Assembly (NCBI GenBank): GCA_020848905.1
Contig: JADLHG010000003.1
Span: forward strand, 62,001 to 126,000
DNA length: 64,000 bases
Source: Deltaproteobacteria bacterium
GTDB taxonomy: Bacteria > Myxococcota_A > Polyangia > GCA-2747355 > JADLHG01
Direction of reading: 5' to 3'
Both the position numbers and the translations under genes were made by a program. Numbering within the stretch: the stretch's first letter is position 1; every line of letters starts with the position of its first letter. A model generated the notes under the pieces. That model was given only the letters and a program-made list of their open reading frames with translations, did not search any database and was not told the origin of the DNA. This document shows positions 19,276-28,524 of the stretch, one piece after another.

Positions 19276-21261
19276 TCAACGGGTTCGCTGTGACGACCCC
19301 ACCGCCGGAGCCCGCGCGCGCAGGAACGCGACGAGGTCCGCCACCTCGCCCGCCAGCAGTCTCTTGTGCTCCTTGCCCGCCTGGCCGAAGCCCGGCATCC
19401 GCCGCCCCTCGCGGCCGCGCACGATCGTCCCCGTGAGATAGCCGTCCCGCGCGACCTCGAGGAACGCCGGGGTGCCTATCGAGGGCCCCGTCTTCCCCTC
19501 GCCGCGCTCGCCGTGACAAGTGGCGCAGTGCTGCTTGAAGAGGGCCGCCCCGCGCGAGGGCTCCCCGGCCACGGCCTTCCAGCGCGCGCGAGAGAGCTCG
19601 GCGCGCTCCGGGAGCTCGCGCACGGCGGCGATCACCGCCCGCAGCTCGCGGGCGTCGAACCGACGAAAGGCCCCCATGGCCGTCCCGGCCACCCCCATGG
19701 CGAGCGTGCCGTAGATGCGGTTCTCGCTCTTCGTCACCGGGTTGTCCGCGGCGGCGAGCGGCGGCCCGATCGCGGTCCCCTCGCCGGCGGCGCCGTGGCA
19801 GGGCGCGCAGCTCGTGGCGAAACGTGCGCGACCGCGGGTCGGGTCCGGCGTCTCGGCCATCACCTGCTCGAACGAGGCGACGCCGGGCCCGAGGCTCCTC
19901 ACGTACGCGACCAGCGCGTCCAGCTCGACGGGGCGCAGGCCGCCCTCGAGCTTGGCCCACGCGGGCATCCGGCGCCCCGGTCTGCCGCGCGCCATGGTCC
20001 CTCGCAGAAACGGATCGTCCGCCAGCGCCAGAAACTCGGGGTTCGCCAGCGCCGGGAACTCGACGGTGACCTTGCCGAAGGTGCGCGCGAGCCCCCGCCC
20101 CTCGGGACCGTGGCAGGCGACACAGAACGCGCGGTAGAGCGACGCTCCGTCGGTGGGGAAGTCCCGCTCCCCGAGTTGCTCCCCGCGGGCTCGGTCCTTG
20201 GGGGTCCACTTCGCCGGCAGGGGCACGGCCCGCAGCGAGAGCATGTAGGTCGTGAGCCGCTCGGCCTCTTGCGGCTTCAACCCGAGCCGCGGCATCTCGC
20301 TCCCGGGAACGACGCGCGCGGGGTCGAGGAAATGCTCGCGCAGCCAGTTCGCGAGCGTGTGCGGACCGCGCACGCCCCGGTAGTCCAGCTCGCGGGCCGC
20401 CTTGCGCCCGAGTCCGTCGAGCGGAACCCCTTCCTCCCCCCCCACGCCCCCGACGCGGTGACACCCGCGACAGCCGAGAGAGAGACTCAGGAGCTTCCCT
20501 TCGATCAGGCGCGGCGCCCCCACCTGCACCGTGAGGAAGGCCTTGAGCGCGGCCAGCTCGTCGTCGCCGAGGGGCGAGAACGGCACCTCCTTGAAGAGGC
20601 CCCGCTGGGCGGTCGCCTGCTGCTCGACGTGGTGCGTGTGCCATTCGGCCCGGTAACCGCGCAGCCCGACAAAGGTGAGCGCGGGCGCACGCGAGCTCCC
20701 GCGCTCTCCCACGCGGTGGCAGCCGAGACACCCGGCCCCGAGGACGAGCGCGCGTCCTCTCGCGACCAGCGCGGGATCCGCCGTGGGCAGATGGGTGTGA
20801 CAGCTTCCGCACCCCGCCTGAAGGTGCGCCCGCTCGAGCAGCGGCTCGTCCCAGAAGCGCACCTGACCGTGCGCCGCGGCCGTACGGGTCGCGCGCCCTT
20901 GTCCGCCGTGACAGACGGTGCAGCCGAAGTCGCGCACGCGGTGGGGGAGCGGCGGGTGCGCCGAGAAGACCGGGTGCCCAGCGACCGGCTTGGCCTCGCC
21001 CATGCCGAGGTGGCAGGAGACGCAGCGGTCCACCACGCCGAGCGCCGGCTTGTAGAGCTGCCGCACCCGTACCGGGAGCGCCCCGCCGCCGGCCGCGCGC
21101 GCGAGCTCTCGATACCGCCGCTGCAGCGTGCGCCACTCCGAGCCCTCCTCGTTCGCCGCGAGGAGCGCGAGGCTGGCCGTGAGCGCCAGCGCGAGCGCTG
21201 CAAAGGCCCAGAGCAGGGCGCCGAGCCGCAAGGTCGCCGTGGGTTTCGCGCCGCCAGCCAT
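19276..21261 (-). CDS. Octahaem c-type cytochrome subunit of a bc-type complex
   Basis: 661 residues with an N-terminal signal anchor (about 10-35). Eight CxxCH haem sites in order: CVSCH, CTVCH, CGSCH, CLGCH, CRGCH, CVACH, CAPCH and CATCH. The first five lie in an N-terminal multihaem part. The last three sit in mono-haem cytochrome c domains with distal Met candidates (GRRMPAW, GAFRRF, GRRMPGF), as in triplicated cytochrome c modules. The gene overlaps the cytochrome b subunit IV gene by 1 nt and ends the operon. It would take the role of cytochrome c1/f and pass electrons onward. Confidence 0.93.
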   Translation of the reverse strand: MAGGAKPTATLRLGALLWAFAALALALTASLALLAANEEGSEWRTLQRRYRELARAAGGGALPVRVRQLYKPALGVVDRCVSCHLGMGEAKPVAGHPVFSAHPPLPHRVRDFGCTVCHGGQGRATRTAAAHGQVRFWDEPLLERAHLQAGCGSCHTHLPTADPALVARGRALVLGAGCLGCHRVGERGSSRAPALTFVGLRGYRAEWHTHHVEQQATAQRGLFKEVPFSPLGDDELAALKAFLTVQVGAPRLIEGKLLSLSLGCRGCHRVGGVGGEEGVPLDGLGRKAARELDYRGVRGPHTLANWLREHFLDPARVVPGSEMPRLGLKPQEAERLTTYMLSLRAVPLPAKWTPKDRARGEQLGERDFPTDGASLYRAFCVACHGPEGRGLARTFGKVTVEFPALANPEFLALADDPFLRGTMARGRPGRRMPAWAKLEGGLRPVELDALVAYVRSLGPGVASFEQVMAETPDPTRGRARFATSCAPCHGAAGEGTAIGPPLAAADNPVTKSENRIYGTLAMGVAGTAMGAFRRFDARELRAVIAAVRELPERAELSRARWKAVAGEPSRGAALFKQHCATCHGERGEGKTGPSIGTPAFLEVARDGYLTGTIVRGREGRRMPGFGQAGKEHKRLLAGEVADLVAFLRARAPAVGSSQRTR

Positions 21262-21956
21262 CAGTAGAAGACCCCGTCGCGCCAGGGGAGCGTGAAGCGC
21301 CACCCCGGCCCGCGGAAGTAGACGCCCACCACCGTGAGGACCACGACCGCCAGCACCGACCAGCCGAAGATCCAGAAGGCCAGGCTCTGCCGACGCAGCC
21401 AGCCCCGGGCCCCGCCCCCCGCGCGACAGAAGGCCGCGAGCGTCATGAGGAGCGCGACCGCCCAGAGCGGCCCGATGAGCGGCCACGCCGGATGCGCCCC
21501 GGTGAGCGCCATCACCGCAGTACCCGCCGCAACCGCGATCCAGAGCCAAGCCAGGCGCCGACCGCGCCGCTCCTCCCAGAGCGGCGGCCGCTCGTTGTTC
21601 ATCCGGACGTACGGGATGACCGCCAGCGCGACGAGATAGAGCCCCGGGAGGATCACCCCCGAGACGACAGGTGGATAATAGTGGAGCAGCTCCTGGAGGC
21701 CGAGGAAGTACCAGGGGGCCTTCGCCGGGTTGGGGGTCTTCTCGTGGTTCGCGACCTGTTCGAGCGGAGCGTCGACGTAGATCGACACCAGCACCAGCAC
21801 CAGGGTCGCCGCGAGCACCGCGAGCAGCTCGCGCAAGAGCAGGTGCGGGTAGGTCATGACCAGGGCCTCATCGGCCGATCCCCGCTCGTCGCGGTCCTCT
21901 CCGGGCGCGTGCCCCTCGTGGCCCTCCTTGGCCCCGCGTCCCTCCGCGTCGGTCAT
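21261..21956 (-). CDS. Cytochrome b subunit IV-like protein
   Basis: 231 residues from the ATG at 21956. An acidic/His-rich cytosolic N-terminus (about 1-40) is followed by about four membrane helices. The block NPAKAPWYFLGLQELLHYYPP is the diagnostic start of the cytochrome b C-terminal half (subunit IV) and lies by the quinol site. A longer upstream frame has no sequence likeness and overlaps cytochrome b, so I take this start. It lies 2 nt after cytochrome b and overlaps the octahaem gene by 1 nt. Confidence 0.9.
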   Translation of the reverse strand: MTDAEGRGAKEGHEGHAPGEDRDERGSADEALVMTYPHLLLRELLAVLAATLVLVLVSIYVDAPLEQVANHEKTPNPAKAPWYFLGLQELLHYYPPVVSGVILPGLYLVALAVIPYVRMNNERPPLWEERRGRRLAWLWIAVAAGTAVMALTGAHPAWPLIGPLWAVALLMTLAAFCRAGGGARGWLRRQSLAFWIFGWSVLAVVVLTVVGVYFRGPGWRFTLPWRDGVFY

Positions 21957-21958
21957 CG

Positions 21959-22690
21959 TCACTCTCTCCGTCGGGGGGGCAAGTAGATGCCGCCGTCTTT
22001 GCGGATGCGCCAGATGTGGAGCGCGATCCCCACCAGCAGGAGCAACAAGATCACCACGCAGTGGAGCACGTAGAAACGCACCAGCGCGGCCTCGCCGATC
22101 GTCTCTCCTCCGACGAGGAGTCGCTGGATCCCCTCGCCCACCACCGGAGCCGACCGCGCCATATTCGTGCCGACGGTGACGGCCCAGAGCGCGAGTTGAT
22201 CCCATGGCAAGAGGTAACCGGTGTACGAGCCGAGAATCGTCAGCACGAAGAGGACGACCCCGATGACCCAGTTGAACTCGCGCGGCGGGCGATACGCGCC
22301 GCGCAGAAAGACCACCACCATGTGCAGGAAGACCAGCGCGACCATGGCGTGCGCGGCCCAGCGGTGCAGGTTGCGCAGAAACAGCCCGTACGCGACGGCG
22401 AATTCGAGCTCCTTCATGTCGTGATAGGCGTGCGGCACCGACGGCCGGTAGTAGAACATCAGCAGCACGCCGGTCACGGTGAGGATGAGAAAGCAGATCA
22501 GCGAGAGGCCGCCGAGGTAGAAGGTGCGCGGGAACGCGATGGCGCGCAGCCGCACCTTCACGGGGTGGACGTGCAGAAACAGGTTAGAGAAGACGAGCAG
22601 CGCCCGGTTGCGGTTCGTCGTCGGCGCCCCGTGCCGGACGATCGATCGATAGACGCGGCTGCGAGCGATGCGCTCGAGGAAGGCGCCCAT
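21959..22690 (-). CDS. Cytochrome b (b6-type N-terminal half)
   Basis: 243 residues with four membrane helices. Histidine pairs for the two b haems are visible: [12 protein letters not shown] with the following LHMVVV, and YVLHCVVIL with [18 protein letters not shown] is the conserved cytochrome b segment near the Qo site. The split into a short b and a separate subunit IV resembles b6f-type and many Gram-positive and deltaproteobacterial bc complexes rather than the one-piece mitochondrial type. The ATG overlaps the Rieske stop by 1 nt. Confidence 0.95.
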   Translation of the reverse strand: MGAFLERIARSRVYRSIVRHGAPTTNRNRALLVFSNLFLHVHPVKVRLRAIAFPRTFYLGGLSLICFLILTVTGVLLMFYYRPSVPHAYHDMKELEFAVAYGLFLRNLHRWAAHAMVALVFLHMVVVFLRGAYRPPREFNWVIGVVLFVLTILGSYTGYLLPWDQLALWAVTVGTNMARSAPVVGEGIQRLLVGGETIGEAALVRFYVLHCVVILLLLLVGIALHIWRIRKDGGIYLPPRRRE

Positions 22691-23181
22691 CAGGCGACCC
22701 TCAAGAGCGCGTCGGTCGAGACGCGCTTGCTCGTGTCCACCCAGACCACGCCGTCCTCGAGGAGCAGCGCCAGGCGGTGCAGGGGGCGCGGCGCGGGCCC
22801 CCCCACGACCTCGCCCTTCTCGGTGAAGCGGCTGCCGTGGCACGGGCAGGAGATGCCGCGCTTCGCGGGGTCGTAGCGCGTGATGCAGCCGAGGTGCGTG
22901 CAGACTGCGGAGAGGGCGTAGAGCCCCTCGTCGGTGCGCACCACGTAGACCCGGTGGGTCGGGATCGCGACCACGGTGTTCGGCGTGAAGGACTCGGCCC
23001 GCCCGAGCGGGAAGCGGCTCTCCTCTTCGTACTCCACGGGGGGCCAGAGGAAGCGCAGCGTGAGGAGGGTCGAGCCGAGCGAGGCGAGGCCCAGCGCGCC
23101 GCCGCCGAGGAGCGCGAGAAACCTTCGACGCTCCCGCTCCTCCACCTCCAGGGGTTCCTTGAGGTCGTCCACTAGTGCCAT
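22690..23181 (-). CDS. Rieske 2Fe-2S protein
   Basis: 163 residues from the ATG at 23181. A single N-terminal membrane anchor (about 20-45, [16 protein letters not shown]) precedes the soluble domain with both cluster motifs, CTHLGC and CPCHGS, each giving one Cys and one His. It transfers the first electron from quinol at the Qo site. The first 10 nt overlap the end of the GltD-like gene and the last nucleotide overlaps cytochrome b, so translation is coupled throughout. Confidence 0.95.
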   Translation of the reverse strand: MALVDDLKEPLEVEERERRRFLALLGGGALGLASLGSTLLTLRFLWPPVEYEEESRFPLGRAESFTPNTVVAIPTHRVYVVRTDEGLYALSAVCTHLGCITRYDPAKRGISCPCHGSRFTEKGEVVGGPAPRPLHRLALLLEDGVVWVDTSKRVSTDALLRVA

Positions 23182-25034
23182 GTGGGGCTCCTTCCCGAGC
23201 GCGAGGGCAGGTGCGCGAGCAGCTCCCATTCCTCGCGCGGGCAGGTCGCGCGCAGGAGCACGACCCCTGACGGACAGCGGAGCACGCAGAGCCCACACCG
23301 GATGCAGGTGCTGTCGTCCTTGCGCGGCAGGTCGCCCGCCGACGTCTCGCCGCCCACGCCGCGGAGGCGCGCGTCGAGCTCGACGAAGCGGTCACCGCAC
23401 GACGCGGCCCGCAGCCGGAGCGCCTCCAGATCGATGCAGCTCTGCGGGCAGATCTCCACGCAGCCGCCGCAGTGAAGGCACTCGTTGCCCGCCAGCGCGG
23501 AGGCCTGGAACGTGGCGTCGATCCAGCAGCGGAGGCACCGCCGGCCTTCGGCGCGCGCGCTCGCGACGGGGATGGGGAGCTCCACCTCGCGCAGGAGGGT
23601 TCGCTCCTCGATGGGGAGGCGGCCCGGAAACTCGACCGGCGCGTCGTCCCGCTCCTCCGCGACGACGCTCGCCTCGTCGGCGTCGAGCACCACCGTCACG
23701 ACCTCGTGCGCCCGCGACACCTCGAGCCGTCCCGTGAGACGCGTGTCGATGGCCAGCGCAGCGCGGCGTCCGTCGGCGACGGCCTCGACCACGCTGCGGG
23801 GACCGAAGGCCACATCCCCTCCGGCGTAAAGGCCCGACACCGCGGTCTCTCCGCTCTCCCGGCTCGCGCGCACGAAGCCCTGCTCGGTCACCGCCGCCGC
23901 CAGCTCCGCGTCGAGGAAGGAGAGCTCGGGGCGCCTGCCGTCGGCCAGGATGACCGTCGCCACCGGCAGCTCCGAGGAGGTGTGGAAGGGCCTGCGCCGC
24001 ACGGCGTTGCGGGGCGCGCGCGACCCCGGCTCGAGCACCGTGGCCAGCCCGACGACACGCCCGCCCCCCTCGCGGATGCCCACCACCCGGCGATCACCGA
24101 GGAGCCGCACCCCCTCCTCCTCGGCCGCCACGAAGTCGGGCACCTCGCCGCGCAGGACCGAATCGGAGGCCGTGGCGACGAGCTCGACCCCCAGAGTCCG
24201 GCGCGCCGCCCCGCCAGGCGACTGACCGCTCGCCGCGAAGAGCCGGAGGACCGTTCGGGCCACGTCGCACGCGAGCTGCGACGCGCCGAGCACGGCCACT
24301 GGACCGAGGAGCTCGGGGGCCTTGCCGAGCGCGACGAGAGCCATGAACTCGACCCCCGAGAGCACGCCGGGAAGGTCCGAGCCGGGCAAGAGGCGCGGCG
24401 GGCCAGCCGGGCAGCCGGTGGCCAGGTAGACCGCGTCGTGCTCAGCGAGGAGCCGCTGCAGCGGGAGATCGCGTCCGACCGCGGCTCCGGACCGCACCTC
24501 CGCCCCGAGCGACAGGATGAAGGAGACCTCGCGCTCGACCACCTCGCGCGGCAGGCGAAAGGCCGGCACACCGTAGCGCATCAAGCCGCCCGGCTCCGCG
24601 CGCCGCTCGAAGACCACCACCTCGTGGCCCATGAGTCGCAGGTCGTGCGCGCAGGCGAGCCCCGCCGGACCGGCACCGACGACGGCCACCCGACCACCGG
24701 CCTCGGCCCGGGGACGAGGACGGTCGAGCTGCTCGAGGATCGCCTGGGGGGACCCGCAGCTCGACGCGGCGGCGACCTCGTCGAGGAAGCGCCCGAGGCG
24801 TCGAAGCTCGAGCGGCACATCCAGTGCGGATCGGCGACACGCGCGTTCGCAGGGGCGCGGGCAGATGTGGGCGCAGACCCCCGCGAAGGGGTTGCTCCGC
24901 CGCAGAACGTGGTACGCGCCGGCCACGTCCCCCTCGGCGAGAAACGCGGCGTAGCCCCCCCCGTGCGTGCCCACCGGACAGGCCGCCCGGCAGGGGACCC
25001 TGGTCGTTTGCGTCTGCGTCTGCATCGTCGTCAC
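23172..25034 (-). CDS. GltD-like FAD/NAD(P) oxidoreductase with C-terminal ferredoxin domains
   Basis: 620 residues. GTG at 25034 is taken because GGGAG lies 5 nt before it. The N-terminal Fe-S domain of the GltD/DPYD type shows [10 protein letters not shown] and [15 protein letters not shown]. The FAD site is [17 protein letters not shown] (about 115-132), followed by an NAD(P) domain with [10 protein letters not shown] and a second FAD motif, [23 protein letters not shown]. The C-terminal third holds two 4Fe-4S motif groups ([12 protein letters not shown] and [12 protein letters not shown]). In an operon with Rieske and cytochrome b it is a candidate electron entry or exit module for NAD(P)H, quinone or ferredoxin. 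A free-standing glutamate synthase role is unlikely as no GltB is here. Confidence 0.88.
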   Translation of the reverse strand: MTTMQTQTQTTRVPCRAACPVGTHGGGYAAFLAEGDVAGAYHVLRRSNPFAGVCAHICPRPCERACRRSALDVPLELRRLGRFLDEVAAASSCGSPQAILEQLDRPRPRAEAGGRVAVVGAGPAGLACAHDLRLMGHEVVVFERRAEPGGLMRYGVPAFRLPREVVEREVSFILSLGAEVRSGAAVGRDLPLQRLLAEHDAVYLATGCPAGPPRLLPGSDLPGVLSGVEFMALVALGKAPELLGPVAVLGASQLACDVARTVLRLFAASGQSPGGAARRTLGVELVATASDSVLRGEVPDFVAAEEEGVRLLGDRRVVGIREGGGRVVGLATVLEPGSRAPRNAVRRRPFHTSSELPVATVILADGRRPELSFLDAELAAAVTEQGFVRASRESGETAVSGLYAGGDVAFGPRSVVEAVADGRRAALAIDTRLTGRLEVSRAHEVVTVVLDADEASVVAEERDDAPVEFPGRLPIEERTLLREVELPIPVASARAEGRRCLRCWIDATFQASALAGNECLHCGGCVEICPQSCIDLEALRLRAASCGDRFVELDARLRGVGGETSAGDLPRKDDSTCIRCGLCVLRCPSGVVLLRATCPREEWELLAHLPSRSGRSPTWH

Positions 25035-25059
25035 GACCGCTCCCGCCGGCTCTGTTCGG

Positions 25060-25611
25060 TCAGTGACCGTGGCCTCCCGTCGTGCTGTGACTGGCGCTGG
25101 TGCAGGTGTACGACCCGGCCATGGCGCTCATCCCGTGGTGGCCGCCGTGGAGCGCCATCACGTGCTTCTCCATCGCCTCCTGGTACCGTGTCTCCTCGGC
25201 CCGCGCGGCGGCGAGATCCGGCGCGGCGGAGATCTTCGCGCGATGGGCGTCGCACTCGCTCTTCGCGGCCGCCACCGTCGGAACCATGGTCCCCAGGGGC
25301 GGCAGCTCGCCTTTGCTCCCCTTGCAGGTCTGCAGGTCCGCCATCTGGTGCTCGAGGTCCACCACCACCACGAGCGCCTCCGCCGTGTGCGTCCCCTCGA
25401 GCGAGGTCAGCGCGGCCAGATCGGCGACGGTCGCCGCGTCGGTCTTGTGGGTCGTCACCTTCTGCTTCAAGACGTCGATGGCGCTGCTCAGCGCCGACAT
25501 CATGTCGGACATGGAGTGCGACTCCGTAGCGCCGCACCCCCCGAACGGCAGGCCACACGCCACACCCAGGAGCGCCAGAGTTCGTAGATGCCAGCTCTTC
25601 TGCGTCGTCAT
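25060..25611 (-). CDS. Lipoprotein-like secreted protein with His-rich tail
   Basis: 183 residues. Hydrophobic signal with a possible lipobox at LPFGGC. The mature part is helix-rich with two Cys (LQTCKG and KSECDAH). The C-terminus is strikingly His/Met/Ser-rich (ALHGGHHGMSAMAG, then SHSTTGGHGH), which would bind Cu or another soft metal. I recognise no family. It sits 25 nt before the GltD-like gene and 13 nt after the next lipoprotein gene, within the cytochrome operon, so a metal-handling or electron-transfer accessory role is inferred from context only. Confidence 0.75.
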   Translation of the reverse strand: MTTQKSWHLRTLALLGVACGLPFGGCGATESHSMSDMMSALSSAIDVLKQKVTTHKTDAATVADLAALTSLEGTHTAEALVVVVDLEHQMADLQTCKGSKGELPPLGTMVPTVAAAKSECDAHRAKISAAPDLAAARAEETRYQEAMEKHVMALHGGHHGMSAMAGSYTCTSASHSTTGGHGH

Positions 25612-25624
25612 TCGCTTCCTCCGA

Positions 25625-26416
25625 TCAGTGACTGTGTCCTTCGCCCGCCGGCGCGCTCGTCGCGCCCGCCGCGGCCGGAACCTGCCCTTTCAAGAAAACG
25701 CTGCCCGTGGCCGCCTGCTCCACGCCGTTCACGAGCTCCAGCGTGACGGCCACCTCCTGGTAGGTCGCCACGAGCTCCTCGATCGTGACCTCGGTCGCGC
25801 CGTCGGCCTTCAGCGTGCCGACGAGCCGAGGGGTGCCCGCGGCGTGGTCGTGCTCTCCGCCGGTGCGCAGCAGGAGCAGGCCGTGCCGGAAGGGGGCGAC
25901 CGCGGCCGAGAGGTGCTTCGGCGTCACACGCAGGCGCCCATCCTCGATGTCCACCTCGGCCGTCACCTCCGCGAGCGTCTGGCTCTGGAGCTGCCCGTAG
26001 CTGCCCAGACTGAGGGCCCCACCGAGGCGTCCGCGAAAGGCCACCGCCGCCCCCGGCGCGGAGGCCCACCTACCGCGCGACTCCTCGCTCACTACCAGCT
26101 CCTCGAGCTCCGACCAGGAACCGAGCTCCGGCGGCAGCGCGAAGTTGGTGGGCACCGTCGCCGACACGGCGCCGAGCGGCAGCCAGCCGGTGAGGCGTCG
26201 CCCCCAGGCCACGAGCTCGTGACTGCTCTTGAGCGGCTCGAGCCGCGTCAGCTCCAGACGCAGCGAGGTCCCGGCCAGGATCGCCGTGGCGGCGGGCAGG
26301 TTCTGCACCGCGGTCAGGGCGAAACGGCGACGCACGTGGTCGCTGCAGCCGCAGAGCACGGCTGCGAGCAGCAGCGCAGCTCCAACACGCGGGACTCGAT
26401 GACACGTGGAAAGCAT
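25625..26416 (-). CDS. Lipoprotein of unknown function, His-ended
   Basis: 263 residues. Clear lipoprotein signal ending LLAAVLCGC. The body is beta-rich with an internal GEHDHAAG and ends AGEGHSH, echoing the His-rich tail of its downstream neighbour. No known domain is recognised. It lies 9 nt after the haem-porin gene and 13 nt before the other lipoprotein. The two His-tailed lipoproteins are probably partners exposed in the periplasm. Confidence 0.75.
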   Translation of the reverse strand: MLSTCHRVPRVGAALLLAAVLCGCSDHVRRRFALTAVQNLPAATAILAGTSLRLELTRLEPLKSSHELVAWGRRLTGWLPLGAVSATVPTNFALPPELGSWSELEELVVSEESRGRWASAPGAAVAFRGRLGGALSLGSYGQLQSQTLAEVTAEVDIEDGRLRVTPKHLSAAVAPFRHGLLLLRTGGEHDHAAGTPRLVGTLKADGATEVTIEELVATYQEVAVTLELVNGVEQAATGSVFLKGQVPAAAGATSAPAGEGHSH

Positions 26417-26425
26417 GCGTTCTCC

Positions 26426-27709
26426 TCAGAAGCCGAGGGCCAGGCTGCCCTGGACGCGCTCGAGGGCGAACCGGCCGTCGATCGGGCGCTGCACGTTCGC
26501 CAGGACTACGACGCGGATGTTGGCCCGCACGAGCAGGTACACGCCAGGGGTGAGGCGATCCTCCGCCCCGCCGTCGAGCATGCGACGCTCGTACCGCACC
26601 GTCGGGATGAGCCACGGAAAGAGCACGTAGTCCACCTGACCCATGAGCTGGTGCACCGTCAGCGAACGGGTCGGCTCGGCGAGGATCGGACGCCGATGCC
26701 GGGCCTGCGAGTAGGCCGCCGTCACCGAGACGTCCCGGAGCTGCGCGCTCACGTCGCCGCCGGCCAGCCAGAAGCGATCGTCCTGGCTCGCGCTCTCCGG
26801 GTTTCCGATCTCGGCCCAGCCGAAGTACCCGAAGCCCCCGAGCTGCACGCTCCACTCGCGCCAGGGCGCCGGATCGGCCAGGTTGAGCTCGGCCGTCCCC
26901 ACGTCTCCGTCGGGGCGCATACCGCCGATCTTGTAGGCCACGCGGCCGTAGAGGTCCTTCGGCGCGTTGAGCTGGTTCCCCGCTCCCTCCACGAAGCCGA
27001 GCGCATAGCTGCCGCGACCGCGCAGCGCGATCCCCGCCACCTCGAAGCCGAGCTGCGTCGGCTCCAGCGCGAACTGGTTGTCGCGCACCGGCGCGGTGAG
27101 GATCCACGGCGCGAGACCCAGCATGCGGTGGCTCGAGAAGCTGAAGATCGCCGGCTCGAAGCGCCCCACGCGCAGCACGGCCCACGGACGCTTGAAGGGG
27201 GCGATAGCCACGAAGGCGCGCTCGAGGCTCACCTGCGCCGTCTCACCGGTGCCCGCCAGGAAGGCGATGCCGAACCAGGCCGAGACCCACGAGCCCAGCG
27301 TGGCCGTGCCGTTCAGCGCCACGCTGCCGCCCACCGCGGCGAAGCTCGCGCGCTGCGGTCCCTCGGGGGCGCCGCGCACGGTGGAGGTCACGAAGGCCGA
27401 GATCGGTATCTCGGCCGGGAGCTCTCCGGGCCAAACCGAGCGCGGAAAGACCGCCTTGTACCCGTCGGCGCCGAGCTTCTGCTGCTCCTTCTTGCGGTAG
27501 TCCTCGTCCTGCCCGCCGGGGAAGTGGTGAGCCCGGCGACGGAAGGCCTCGCCGAAGGGGGTGAGCTTGGGGAAGGCGACGTGGCAGGTCTGACAGCTCG
27601 TGCCGTACCGCCTCGCGAAGGCGGGGACCGCCCAGGCGCGGTCGAGTCCCGCCAGACAGACCAACGCGAGGAGCCCCGCTCGCAGCATCCAACGCACGCG
27701 CGCGTCCAT
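26426..27709 (-). CDS. Mono-haem outer-membrane beta-barrel (cytochrome-porin fusion)
   Basis: 427 residues. A signal peptide (cut near DRAWA) is followed by one haem site, SCQTCHVAFPKLTPFGEAFRRR, whose sequence after the haem is typical of cytochrome-porin proteins from metal- or nitrite-linked clusters. The rest (about 90-427) is a series of alternating amphipathic strands ending GSLALGF, with a terminal Phe as outer-membrane barrels require. A haem-plugged porin could move electrons or substrate across the outer membrane. It lies 2 nt after the cupredoxin gene. Confidence 0.85.
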   Translation of the reverse strand: MDARVRWMLRAGLLALVCLAGLDRAWAVPAFARRYGTSCQTCHVAFPKLTPFGEAFRRRAHHFPGGQDEDYRKKEQQKLGADGYKAVFPRSVWPGELPAEIPISAFVTSTVRGAPEGPQRASFAAVGGSVALNGTATLGSWVSAWFGIAFLAGTGETAQVSLERAFVAIAPFKRPWAVLRVGRFEPAIFSFSSHRMLGLAPWILTAPVRDNQFALEPTQLGFEVAGIALRGRGSYALGFVEGAGNQLNAPKDLYGRVAYKIGGMRPDGDVGTAELNLADPAPWREWSVQLGGFGYFGWAEIGNPESASQDDRFWLAGGDVSAQLRDVSVTAAYSQARHRRPILAEPTRSLTVHQLMGQVDYVLFPWLIPTVRYERRMLDGGAEDRLTPGVYLLVRANIRVVVLANVQRPIDGRFALERVQGSLALGF

Positions 27710-27711
27710 GG

Positions 27712-28359
27712 TCAGCGCGCCAGCTTGAGCTTGAGGGTCGTGGTCTGGCCGGCGGTCACCTTCACGTTCTGGTTCGGGGCCGAGAGTTTCTCGCTCCAGA
27801 CCTTCAGCACGTAGCTCCCGGGCGGGACCCCCTTGATGGCGAAGCGCCCGTCGGGCCCCGTGGCGGCGAAGAACGGGTTGTCGAGGACGACGATGAAGGC
27901 CTCCATCTCGGGGTGCACGTTGCAGAGCTGGCGGTAGACCCCGGGGCGCGTGAAGGTCCGGACGCGAACCTCGCCCTTCGGCCAGGTGCCGAGGTTGTAC
28001 TTGTCCCCGTCGGGGGTGAAGATGTTGTGGCGCACGTCGTCGCTGTTGAGGAAGCGCACCGTGGTCCCGCGCACGATGGGCAGGACGTGCGGGAGGAAGA
28101 CCATCTTGCGCTGGTCCATAGTGACCGGAGCGCCCGGCCGAGTGGACGCGCCCGGCACCTTCTCGAGGTAGACCACCACGCCCGCTTTGAGCTTGGGGGA
28201 ACGCGCAGCGACCTCACCCGAGATCGTGCCGGTCGCGTCGGCGGCGGCGGCGCGCCGCGATGGGCTCACCGCGGCCAGGAGCGCCACGACGAAGGTCAGC
28301 GCCCCGGGCAGAAGCCCCAGCGTGCGGGTCGCGATGGGTGTGCAGCACCGGCTCGGCAT
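27712..28359 (-). CDS. Periplasmic cupredoxin with carboxypeptidase-regulatory-like C-terminal domain
   Basis: 215 residues. ATG at 28359 with GGAGG five nucleotides upstream; signal peptide to about residue 39. The cupredoxin domain shows the type-1 copper ligands His (DVRHNIF), Cys (RQLCNVHPEM), His and Met in canonical order. The final 60 residues (GPDGRFAIKGVPPGSYVLKVW) are a carboxypeptidase-regulatory-like Ig fold. Similar proteins are annotated as methylamine utilisation or plastocyanin-like. As first gene of the operon it is a plausible soluble electron carrier between the octahaem subunit and the outer membrane. Confidence 0.88.
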   Translation of the reverse strand: MPSRCCTPIATRTLGLLPGALTFVVALLAAVSPSRRAAAADATGTISGEVAARSPKLKAGVVVYLEKVPGASTRPGAPVTMDQRKMVFLPHVLPIVRGTTVRFLNSDDVRHNIFTPDGDKYNLGTWPKGEVRVRTFTRPGVYRQLCNVHPEMEAFIVVLDNPFFAATGPDGRFAIKGVPPGSYVLKVWSEKLSAPNQNVKVTAGQTTTLKLKLAR

Positions 28360-28402
28360 GGGCTCCTCCGTGAGATGCGTGACCGCCTGGCGTGACCCGC
28401 CT

Positions 28403-28418
28403 ATCAAGGACCGTGCCG
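28403..28418 (-). promoter_or_regulatory. Candidate sigma54 promoter of the cytochrome operon
   Basis: Minus strand CGGCACGGTCCTTGAT: GGCACG at -24, N4, TTGA at -12. The consensus is TGGCACG-N4-TTGC, so two positions are off. It would start a 33-nt leader before the cupredoxin ATG. A 13-bp palindrome ACGCCTCCGGCGT (28484-28496) lies about 70 bp upstream and could bind an activator. The NtrC-type regulator gene is adjacent. Confidence 0.4.
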
Positions 28419-28524
28419 TCGCTTGAAGGGGCGCGGCTTTGCTGCTATTAGGACTCCGCAGGGTGTTTCGTGGGGCGGCGCGAACGCCTCCGGCGTCACG
28501 AACCTGCAACAGGCGGGCGGCGAG

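Noticed and set aside
25100-27814. 904-codon + strand open frame
   Set aside because: Antisense to three cytochrome-operon genes with clear domains; no family likeness.
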